From contig DBEI01000063.1 in assembly GCA_002294445.1 (NCBI GenBank), forward strand, positions 1 to 8,385: a stretch of DNA of 8,385 nt. The letters are read 5' to 3'. This DNA comes from Patescibacteria group bacterium UBA910 (lineage in GTDB: Bacteria; Patescibacteriota; Minisyncoccia; Phycocordibacterales; DATDWN01). The notes below the pieces were generated by a model. That model was given only the letters and a program-made list of their open reading frames with translations. It had not been told where the DNA came from and made no database searches. Position numbers and translations under genes: made by a program. Numbering within the stretch: the stretch's first letter is position 1; each line of letters opens with the position of its first letter. Of the stretch, positions 1 to 5,320 are shown piece after piece.

Positions 1-2
1 GG

Positions 3-326
3 CGGTGGACTCGATATGTGTGGGGAGGGCTTTTTGTTGAGCGTCAAAAATTCACTCTCAATCCATTGAGGTGGGTGAGTGCAGTGCGTCGAGTGTACGT
101 GCTTGCAACCACAGACTTTTCTTCAGTGTTGGCAACATTTCCTAAAGAGAGACTGATAGTGATTCGTAATGTGGGAGATACGTTTTTTTGTGATGATACA
201 GCAGTGGCGTATTTACGTACCCATGGTGTAAAAGTGATCGAAATTCCTGGGGGACATAATTGGAATGTGTATGTTGAAGATGAGATGAATACACAGATAG
301 AGAATGCAAGTTTAAAAGCGAGATAA
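3..326 (+). CDS. Probable alpha/beta hydrolase, C-terminal part (5' end outside window)
   Basis: The frame is open to the left edge, so this is the 3' part of a longer gene and the GTG at 18 is unlikely to be its start. The visible part resembles the end of an alpha/beta hydrolase. The strand RLIVIRNVGDTFF has the form of the late core strand carrying the catalytic-acid Asp, a helix follows, and KVIEIPGGHNWN has the form of the last strand with the catalytic His. The nucleophile region lies outside the window, so substrate and even enzymatic activity cannot be judged. The gene ends in TAA 17 nt before the next gene, whose -10 box lies within that gap. Both genes read in the same direction, but the promoter-like box suggests at least partly separate transcription. 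The hydrolase call rests on motif resemblance only. Confidence 0.55.
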   Translation, partial: RWTRYVWGGLFVERQKFTLNPLRWVSAVRRVYVLATTDFSSVLATFPKERLIVIRNVGDTFFCDDTAVAYLRTHGVKVIEIPGGHNWNVYVEDEMNTQIENASLKAR

Positions 327-329
327 GTG

Positions 330-335
330 TATACT
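330..335 (+). promoter_or_regulatory. -10 box TATACT of a probable leaderless promoter for the Lnb-domain gene
   Basis: TATACT lies 8 nt before the ATG at 344, so transcription would begin within about 2 nt of the start codon. No Shine-Dalgarno sequence is present. No good -35 box was seen; that region lies inside the preceding gene. Confidence 0.5.
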
Positions 336-343
336 TGTAGTGT

Positions 344-1195
344 ATGGATTATATAAAAAAGATTGGGTATAAAAAAATTATCATAAGAGCAATTATTATT
401 TTGCTTAGTGTGAGTGTGCTTGTGTATATATTCAAACCAGTTCCACTTACTGGCGATTGGCAAGAACATCTCAGTATCGCTTCTACTGCGGAGTTCAATG
501 GGGATACAGTGACTGTAAAAAATGTGAGAAATTTTAGATATTATCCGGAAGAAAAAGATATGCATCCTGCATATTACGACAAAACTTACAATCTCAATGA
601 TGTTAAACAAGTGTGGTATGTCGCTGAGCCGTTTAATGAAAATGATCTCGCTGCTCACACCTTTGTCTCTTTCGAGTTTACCAACGGCGACTTTCTTTCT
701 ATTAGTATAGAAGCACGAAAGACTAAAGGTCAGGTTTATAGTGTATGGAAAGGGTTTCTCCGTACGTATCCACTCATATACATAGCGGCAGACGAGAGGG
801 ATGTGATACTGCTTCGTGCTAATTTACGAAAAGATAATGTGTATGTGTATCCAGTGAAGCTCTCTCGACCTGAAAATGCTCGGTTGCTTCTCGTGGATAT
901 GCTCACTCGTATGAATGAACTCACTAGTACTAAACCAGCATGGTACAACACATTGTTTGCAAACTGTACGTCGAGTATTGCAGGGCATATCAATACACTT
1001 TCTCCAGGGCGTATTTCTGTCTTTTCATGGCAGTTGTGGCTCACCGCTTCGGCAGACGAGCTGGCACTCAAGCATGGACTTCTTGATACCACACTGTCTA
1101 TCGAAGAAGCTCGAAAAAAATATTCTATCAATGAAGCATCGCTCCGTGTTGGGGATGTACCTGAGTATTCAAAAGAAATTAGAAAGTTTAAATAG
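344..1195 (+). CDS. Membrane-anchored Lnb N-terminal-domain (DUF4105) protein
   Basis: This 283-residue protein has one N-terminal membrane segment (about residues 11-30, basic side first), followed by an extracytoplasmic domain that resembles the DUF4105/Lnb_N family. Matching features are AHTFVSFEF with His105, FLSISIEAR (118-125), a GFLRTYPLIYIAADERDVI block (137-155), VYVYPVKL (167-173), and WYNTLFANCTSSIAGH (200-215) with Cys208. The family is known from Lnb, which moves an acyl chain within bacterial lipoproteins to make the lyso form. His105 and Cys208 are the likely catalytic pair, which is inference from family conservation. The ATG start fits both the membrane segment and a -10 box just upstream. 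A strong terminator follows 24 nt after the stop. The actual substrate here is unknown, and the domain also occurs in proteins without a tested function. Confidence 0.8.
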   Translation: MDYIKKIGYKKIIIRAIIILLSVSVLVYIFKPVPLTGDWQEHLSIASTAEFNGDTVTVKNVRNFRYYPEEKDMHPAYYDKTYNLNDVKQVWYVAEPFNENDLAAHTFVSFEFTNGDFLSISIEARKTKGQVYSVWKGFLRTYPLIYIAADERDVILLRANLRKDNVYVYPVKLSRPENARLLLVDMLTRMNELTSTKPAWYNTLFANCTSSIAGHINTLSPGRISVFSWQLWLTASADELALKHGLLDTTLSIEEARKKYSINEASLRVGDVPEYSKEIRKFK

Positions 1196-1219
1196 TGTTG
1201 CTGTAAAAAAGTATATAAG

Positions 1220-1249
1220 AAAAGCCGCCAATACAACCGGCGGCTTTTT
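1220..1249. terminator. Rho-independent terminator, probably bidirectional
   Basis: A 10-bp stem pairs 1220-1229 (AAAAGCCGCC) with 1239-1248 (GGCGGCTTTT) around a 9-nt loop. On the plus strand it ends in five T's and closes the Lnb-domain gene. On the minus strand the same stem ends in TTTTC followed by an AT-rich tail, and it comes 1 nt after the last helix of the proposed minus-strand RNA. Confidence 0.9.
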
Positions 1250-1250
1250 A

Positions 1251-1617
1251 GATGGTACCTATGTATCTTTGTCTTTGTTTGGTCTACGTCTCAGCCCACC
1301 AAACATACTATATGGTTTTATGCACCCCCACCAATGGTTTCCCATCAGTTTCGCTCAGCTTCGGTGCTTTTTGAAGTCGGTTGACTTCTTTGGTTGCGGA
1401 TCTCCGCAACGTATGCTCAGGATGGTTGTTTCCGACTTTGCAGTACTTGTGGTGGATGAACACAAGACTATACGTGTCTCAACGTGACCCCCATTGCACC
1501 ATATAGGAAGAATTCATGGTACTCATCTACCTCATCTACATGAGGATTAACCCAAGACTTTCATAACGAAAGATTTAAGGAACATTAGAGTTTGCGTATT
1601 CGCACTTGGGTTTAACT
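1251..1617 (-). ncRNA. Candidate structured non-coding RNA of unrecognised family
   Basis: No credible protein gene lies here, but the sequence is full of self-complementary segments. A 5' three-way junction is closed by 1605-1612/1549-1556 (AACCCAAG with CTTGGGTT). It contains hairpins 1593-1596/1601-1604 and 1558-1562/1568-1572. Next come hairpin 1530-1535/1540-1545 and a large domain closed by 1518-1527/1251-1259 (9 bp, one bulge). Inside that domain is a perfect 9-bp helix, 1498-1506/1308-1316. Further hairpins are 1446-1451/1461-1466, 1393-1399/1404-1410, 1373-1378/1383-1388, 1334-1337/1342-1345 and 1276-1283/1298-1305. The minus strand is favoured by a promoter at 1624-1651, by the terminator directly after the closing helix, and by a GAAA tetraloop (1338-1341) that exists only in that orientation. 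I found no RNase P, tmRNA, SRP or 6S hallmarks. Boundaries are estimates. Confidence 0.65.
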
Positions 1618-1623
1618 AAACAC

Positions 1624-1651
1624 ACTATACACTATTTATTGTTTTTGTAAA
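1624..1651 (-). promoter_or_regulatory. Sigma70-type promoter for the minus-strand structured RNA
   Basis: Read on the minus strand, a -35 box TTTACA (1646-1651, 5 of 6 consensus) is followed by a 16-nt spacer and a -10 box TATAGT (1624-1629, 5 of 6). Transcription would start near 1617, just before the first stem of the RNA. It is the best two-box promoter I saw in the window. It is back to back with the start of the plus-strand membrane-protein gene. Confidence 0.65.
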
Positions 1652-1692
1652 TAGATGTAAAAAGCACCATGTGTCGTGGTACTATATGTGAT

Positions 1693-2256
1693 ATGTTTGA
1701 TTTTATTGAAACGAAAACACTGTATACGATCATTCACGTGTTCGGTGCAATCATTGGTGCAGGTGGAGCTTTTGTGAGTGATGGGATGTTTTTTGATACT
1801 GTGAAAGATGGACGAGTGACAAAACGTGAACTTGATTTTATGAAGCTTGGGGGTAGGTTTGTATGGATTGGTTTGTTTGTGTTGGTTATTTCCGGAATAT
1901 TTCTGGTGTCTACCAATCCATCTTATTATCTCGCTTCAGATAAATTCATTGCAAAAGTTGTCATTGTGGGAATTATTCTCATTAACGGCATAATTTTTCA
2001 CAGTATTCATATTCCATATATTCGAAATCATTTAGGAATCAAACTTTCTGAATCAATCACATTCCATAAGAAATCTTCAGCTATTGTACTCAGTGGTGCA
2101 CTCTCCTTTGTGTCATGGGTCTTTACGGTAATTTTAGGAAGTCTTCGTGCTGTTCCATACAATTACACTGAAATACTGAGCGTATATGTGGTATGTGCGA
2201 TGCTAGCGATGTTTGTTGGATTGGGTATAAAAAGAAAAATATTGCATCTCAAATAG
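1693..2256 (+). CDS. Five-helix integral membrane protein, function unknown
   Basis: With the ATG at 1693 the product has 187 residues and begins MFDFIETK. An in-frame ATG at 1669 would add eight residues, but TACTAT at 1680-1685 lies 7 nt before 1693, matching the leaderless spacing seen elsewhere here. Hydrophobic segments at about 10-30, 55-73, 87-105, 128-150 and 160-178 suggest five membrane helices. The first carries a Gly-rich stretch (GAIIGAGGAF) after His15, and the third ends with HSIH (His103, His106). Intramembrane histidines could bind a metal or heme, as in some CopD- or cytochrome-b-like proteins, but I do not recognise the family and assign no function. The VOC-enzyme gene starts 2 nt after the stop, so the two are almost certainly co-transcribed. 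Confidence 0.8.
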   Translation: MFDFIETKTLYTIIHVFGAIIGAGGAFVSDGMFFDTVKDGRVTKRELDFMKLGGRFVWIGLFVLVISGIFLVSTNPSYYLASDKFIAKVVIVGIILINGIIFHSIHIPYIRNHLGIKLSESITFHKKSSAIVLSGALSFVSWVFTVILGSLRAVPYNYTEILSVYVVCAMLAMFVGLGIKRKILHLK

Positions 2257-2258
2257 AT

Positions 2259-2738
2259 ATGAATATTCATCCAGAAGTAAAAATTGGACATGTGCACCTT
2301 ACGGTCTCTGATCTTGAAAGATCACTTGTCTTTTACCGTGATTTGTTAGGTTTTGAAATAACTACATGGTACGGAGATTCTGCAGTGTTTCTCTCCGCAG
2401 GTGGGTATCATCACCATATTGGTTTGAATACATGGAAGGGTAAGGGTGCAACCCCTCCACCAGTGTCTCATACAGGTTTGTATCATTTTGCAATCTTATA
2501 TCCAACACGTATTGAGCTTGCGAAAGTACTCAAACGAATCATAGATGCGGGGTATCCACTGACTGGTGCATCAGACCATGGTGTTTCTGAAGCTATTTAT
2601 CTGACCGATCCTGACGATATTGGTGTTGAGCTATATGTTGATCGTCCAAAAGAAGAATGGACAGTTGATAATGATGGAAAAATGGAAATGGTTACAAAAC
2701 CTCTCGATGTGTATGATTTGCTTAAGGAATTAGATTAA
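2259..2738 (+). CDS. VOC superfamily (glyoxalase / extradiol dioxygenase-like) metalloenzyme
   Basis: This 159-residue protein has two beta-alpha-beta-beta-beta modules of the vicinal oxygen chelate fold. The first begins GHVHLTVSDLERSLVFYRDLLGFE (10-33) and includes GGYHHHIGLNTW (48-59). The second begins GLYHFAILYPTR (73-84) and ends with SDHGVSEAIYLTDPDD and GVELYVDRPKEEW (122-134). The pattern matches small single-chain proteins related to catechol 2,3-dioxygenase CatE. His13, His76 and Glu124 are the expected metal ligands by family analogy. The substrate cannot be predicted; an aromatic diol, a glutathione- or other thiol-linked aldehyde and a xenobiotic are all possible. The ATG at 2259 is preferred over an upstream frame extension to 2193, which would overlap the preceding gene by 64 nt. 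No separate promoter was seen, so it is probably read with the membrane-protein gene. Confidence 0.85.
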   Translation: MNIHPEVKIGHVHLTVSDLERSLVFYRDLLGFEITTWYGDSAVFLSAGGYHHHIGLNTWKGKGATPPPVSHTGLYHFAILYPTRIELAKVLKRIIDAGYPLTGASDHGVSEAIYLTDPDDIGVELYVDRPKEEWTVDNDGKMEMVTKPLDVYDLLKELD

Positions 2739-2746
2739 TTTTTGTA

Positions 2747-2775
2747 TCTGCACAAGATGGAGGTTTATGTGCAGA
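2747..2775. repeat. Inverted repeat between convergent genes, possible weak terminator
   Basis: TCTGCAC (2747-2753) pairs with GTGCAGA (2769-2775) around a 15-nt loop, just after the VOC gene and 21 nt before the end of the convergent metallopeptidase gene. Neither strand has a T-run directly after the stem, so it is at best an atypical terminator. The run TTTTT lies on its plus-strand upstream side. Confidence 0.4.
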
Positions 2776-2796
2776 AGTCTTGAAAAAATATTTTAA

Positions 2797-3315
2797 CTAA
2801 ATAATAGGACGATCCTTTGATTGTGTGGCAGTGTATACCCATGAATAATACAACGAACTGACTGTAGCTGTATAAAGTACAAACATACCAATAGTGTGTA
2901 AAAATGAAGCGATTGTGTTGGTGTACGAAAGGAGATTGAACTCTCCGAGTAAGTAATTCCAGTCATGTATGGATGAGTCACCTCCGAGTAGATCAAGTTG
3001 CATCTGGAGTGCATCACCAACATATACAGATATATTAAGTATATTTTGTGCTACCCAAAAAAGACATAAGGCTGCAGAAAGATATTGTTTTTGGTAGAAA
3101 AAATAGAAACTGATACCAAGTGGTACTAAAAGTTGAAAACCGCTTCCCATGAATGCATGAATATGTTCTCCAAAAAATGAAAATAGTGTATGACCAGCTT
3201 CGTGAAAAATAAGGTTTACTGAATCAATAAAGTGCCACTGTGTATATGTTTGTGCGTAATACCAAAAGTATAATGAAGCCACAAGTGAGGTTGTAAAAAG
3301 TAAATATTTTTTCAC
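2797..3315 (-). CDS. Membrane-embedded HEAGH zinc-metallopeptidase-like protein
   Basis: The 172-residue product is mostly hydrophobic, with an N-terminal segment (about 3-20) and others at about 57-74, 78-98 and 135-160. LIFHEAGHTLF (36-45) contains HExxH (His38, Glu39, His42), the zinc site of site-2-type membrane proteases and other gluzincin-like enzymes. A later polar block, GGDSSIHDWNYLLGE (111-124), with Asp118, could supply the third ligand, but this is inference. It is shorter than typical S2P/M50 proteases and lacks an obvious NPDG motif, so it may be a distant relative or a non-proteolytic homologue. The start is a GTG placed 7 nt after a TATACT -10 box on the minus strand. It is divergent from the 54-residue membrane protein and convergent with the VOC gene. 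Confidence 0.75.
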   Translation of the reverse strand: MKKYLLFTTSLVASLYFWYYAQTYTQWHFIDSVNLIFHEAGHTLFSFFGEHIHAFMGSGFQLLVPLGISFYFFYQKQYLSAALCLFWVAQNILNISVYVGDALQMQLDLLGGDSSIHDWNYLLGEFNLLSYTNTIASFLHTIGMFVLYTATVSSLYYSWVYTATQSKDRPII

Positions 3316-3322
3316 AGTATTT

Positions 3323-3328
3323 AGTATA
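3323..3328 (-). promoter_or_regulatory. -10 box TATACT for the metallopeptidase-like gene
   Basis: On the minus strand TATACT ends 7 nt before the GTG start codon, which points to a leaderless mRNA and supports the GTG start. No clear -35 box was seen. The divergent plus-strand promoter lies about 30 nt away. Confidence 0.5.
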
Positions 3329-3356
3329 GTCTGAACACATCAAAAAGTCTCTATGG

Positions 3357-3362
3357 TAGAAT
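3357..3362 (+). promoter_or_regulatory. -10 box TAGAAT for the 54-residue membrane protein
   Basis: TAGAAT (5 of 6 consensus) ends 6 nt before the ATG at 3369, so the transcript would begin at or next to the start codon. There is no Shine-Dalgarno sequence. Confidence 0.45.
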
Positions 3363-3368
3363 ACAGCA

Positions 3369-3533
3369 ATGGATTCAAAAAAAATGATTTGGATAGGTAT
3401 GAGTGTAGGTGGTGTTGTAGGTAGTTTTATACCAGAAATTTGGGGTGCGGGTGAATTCTCCTTTGCTTCTATAATATTTTCTGCGGTTGGTGGCTTTGTT
3501 GGTATCTGGTTAGGGTTTAAACTTAGTCAGTAG
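3369..3533 (+). CDS. Small two-helix glycine-rich membrane protein (54 aa)
   Basis: This 54-residue reading frame begins MDSKKMIWIGMSVGG and ends with TAG. It has two hydrophobic, Gly-rich segments (about 6-22 and 32-50) separated by a short loop, PEIWGAGEFS. The second segment, with SAVGGFVGIWLGFKL, has closely spaced glycines that suit tight helix packing, and the protein ends with the basic, polar tail KLSQ. Small proteins of this two-helix Gly-rich type are common among bacterial hypothetical proteins; I assign no function. Support that it is real: coherent membrane topology, a -10 box at the right distance, and a position filling an otherwise empty gap between divergent and downstream genes. 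Co-transcription with the FAD oxidase 89 nt later is possible, but that gene has its own -10 box. Confidence 0.7.
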   Translation: MDSKKMIWIGMSVGGVVGSFIPEIWGAGEFSFASIIFSAVGGFVGIWLGFKLSQ

Positions 3534-3609
3534 ATATGATCGACTAGGCGAGCAGAAACGCTGAACAATTATTTATTAAAACAGTAGCAAATATTGGTTA
3601 ACTTTCTGT

Positions 3610-3615
3610 TATACT
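3610..3615 (+). promoter_or_regulatory. -10 box TATACT for the FAD-linked oxidase gene
   Basis: TATACT ends 7 nt before the ATG at 3623, the same arrangement as at 330-335 and 3323-3328. There is no Shine-Dalgarno sequence and no convincing -35 box. Confidence 0.5.
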
Positions 3616-3622
3616 TATATCC

Positions 3623-5281
3623 ATGACATCACAAGAAATCAAAGACGCACTCGCGCCATTACTCGAAGGAGACATTGATATAGAAGAAAAAACATTAACC
3701 ATTTATTCGCGTGACGCGAGTTTATTTGAGATTAAACCTCAAGTAGTGATTTTTCCTAAACATGCTCGTGACGTGGGAGCAATCGTCAAATGGGTAGGAG
3801 AGAATAAAGAAAAAGATCCAACTCTTTCTATCACTGCTCGTTCAGGGGGTACAGATATGTCAGGAGGTGCAATAAATAATTCAATCATTCTGGATTTTAC
3901 TCGATACATGAATGCAATTGTGAGTGTGAAAGATAAAGTAGCGGTAGTACAGCCTGGGTGTTATTATCGTGATTTTGAAAAAGAAACATTAAAACAAAAC
4001 TGGCTTATGCCTTCATATACCGCATCGCGAGAGATCTGTGCGGTAGGAGGAATGGTTGCTAATAATGCAGGAGGTGAAAACACTGTGAAATACGGCAAGG
4101 TTGAACAGTTTATCGATCACCTTAAAGTTGTCTTTACTGACGGTAATGAATATCTCGTAAAACCACTCACTAAAGCAGAGCTTGAAGCTAAAGTTGCTGA
4201 GAACAATTTTGAGGGATCGTTGTATCAAAAAATCTGGCAATTGATTGGAGAGCACAAAGAGAAGATCATGAGTGCAAAGCCAAATGTTTCAAAAAACTCA
4301 GCTGGATATTATTTGTGGAATGTGTGGGATGAAAAAACACAAACATTTGATTTGTGTCGATTGATTGTGGGATCTCAGGGTACACTTGGTGTTATTACAG
4401 AGATTGGTTTCAAGCTTGTAGAAAAACCAGCGTATGGAAGCTTGCTTGCGATTTTCATGCCATCGCTCGATCATTTGCCTGAGATTGTAAATGAAGTGAT
4501 GGTGTATAAACCAGATAGTTTTGAAACGTATGATGACTATAGTTTGAAACTAGCGGTAACATTCTTTTTTGATTTCTTTATACAAATGGGATTTGTTAGT
4601 GCTGTTAAGCTAGGGCTTCAGTTTTTCCCAGAAGCACTCCTGATGCTTACAGGAGGTGTGCCAAAACTCACTCTCTTGGTGCAGTTTACTGGTGACAGTA
4701 AGGAAGAAGTTCAAGATCGACTCAAAGAGTTACAAGGTAAGCTTGCGCATCTAAAACTCAAGTCACGTGTGACACGTAGTCCGATTGAAGCAGAAAAGTA
4801 TTGGGAAATCCGTCGACAAAGTTTCAATATGCTTCGAAAGCATGTGCATGGTAAACGCACAGCTCCGTTTGTTGACGATATTATTGTAAAACCAGAACAC
4901 CTTCCAGAATTTCTACCGAAAGTGGAGGCGATTCTTGATAAAGCTAAACTTATTTATACAGTAGCGGGTCATGCGGGAGATGGAAACTTTCATATTATTC
5001 CACTCATGGATCTCAATGCTCCGTATTCGGAAGATGTTATTTTGAATGTGGGTAAAGAAATATATGATTTAGTGGTTCAATATAAAGGTTCTATTACTGC
5101 AGAACACAATGACGGTATTGTACGCACTCCATATCTCGAAATAATGTATGGTCCAGAAATTACAGGTCTCTTTAAGCAAACAAAAGAAATTTTTGATCCA
5201 TATTATATATTAAACCCCGGTAAAAAAGTGGGTGGAACATTTGAAGATATTAAACGTACGTTGATTCGTAAGAATAATTAA
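3623..5281 (+). CDS. GlcD-type FAD-linked oxidase (D-lactate/2-hydroxyacid dehydrogenase family)
   Basis: This 552-residue protein has the two domains of the glycolate oxidase GlcD / D-lactate dehydrogenase family. The N-terminal FAD-binding domain shows ARSGGTDMSGG (72-82), VQPGCYYRDF (109-118), AVGGMVANNAGGENTVKYG (140-158) and LIVGSQGTLGVITEIGFKL (247-265). The C-terminal FAD-oxidase domain shows RRQSF (397-401), VAGHAGDGNFH (447-457) with likely metal ligands His450 and His457, and EHNDGIVRTPYL (494-505) with the presumed catalytic His495. It ends with the usual FDPYYILNPGKK block. The expected reaction is oxidation of a 2-hydroxyacid to a 2-oxoacid using FAD, but the exact substrate and electron acceptor are not visible. 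A hydrophobic stretch at about 309-343 may mediate membrane contact. No Fe-S (GlcF-like) partner lies beside it. The ABC-F gene follows 39 nt later. Confidence 0.92.
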   Translation: MTSQEIKDALAPLLEGDIDIEEKTLTIYSRDASLFEIKPQVVIFPKHARDVGAIVKWVGENKEKDPTLSITARSGGTDMSGGAINNSIILDFTRYMNAIVSVKDKVAVVQPGCYYRDFEKETLKQNWLMPSYTASREICAVGGMVANNAGGENTVKYGKVEQFIDHLKVVFTDGNEYLVKPLTKAELEAKVAENNFEGSLYQKIWQLIGEHKEKIMSAKPNVSKNSAGYYLWNVWDEKTQTFDLCRLIVGSQGTLGVITEIGFKLVEKPAYGSLLAIFMPSLDHLPEIVNEVMVYKPDSFETYDDYSLKLAVTFFFDFFIQMGFVSAVKLGLQFFPEALLMLTGGVPKLTLLVQFTGDSKEEVQDRLKELQGKLAHLKLKSRVTRSPIEAEKYWEIRRQSFNMLRKHVHGKRTAPFVDDIIVKPEHLPEFLPKVEAILDKAKLIYTVAGHAGDGNFHIIPLMDLNAPYSEDVILNVGKEIYDLVVQYKGSITAEHNDGIVRTPYLEIMYGPEITGLFKQTKEIFDPYYILNPGKKVGGTFEDIKRTLIRKNN

Positions 5282-5320
5282 ATCTTTTTATAACTGGTTT
5301 TTTGTGTTACTCTGGAGCCT

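Noticed and set aside
44..658. 204-codon minus-strand frame across the hydrolase and Lnb genes
   Set aside because: It covers two genes with recognisable motifs on the other strand and shows no domain of its own.
915..1487. 190-codon plus-strand frame spanning the terminator and the structured region
   Set aside because: It begins inside the Lnb-domain gene, runs through a terminator hairpin, and its product has no recognisable protein character. It is a by-product of few stops in the RNA region.
1478..1525. Short minus-strand frame (MSTMNSSYMVQWGSR) inside the RNA
   Set aside because: Fifteen codons, with a GAGGT only 2 nt from the ATG and buried in predicted helices. No basis to call it a leader peptide.
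1522..1539. Tandem CTCATCTAC repeat as the start of a CRISPR or satellite array
   Set aside because: Only two 9-nt units with no spacers. It lies within the predicted RNA structure.
1220..1620. tmRNA, RNase P RNA, SRP RNA or 6S RNA
   Set aside because: The size fits tmRNA or RNase P, but I found no tRNA-like T-arm or CCA end, no GAGGAAAGTCC or ACAGAA elements, and no SRP GGAAGGAAGCAG-type core on either strand. The multi-domain fold does not match the single rod of 6S RNA.
2193..2258. Upstream in-frame extension of the VOC protein
   Set aside because: It overlaps the end of the membrane-protein gene and adds residues with no place in the VOC fold. The ATG at 2259 starts just before the first conserved strand.
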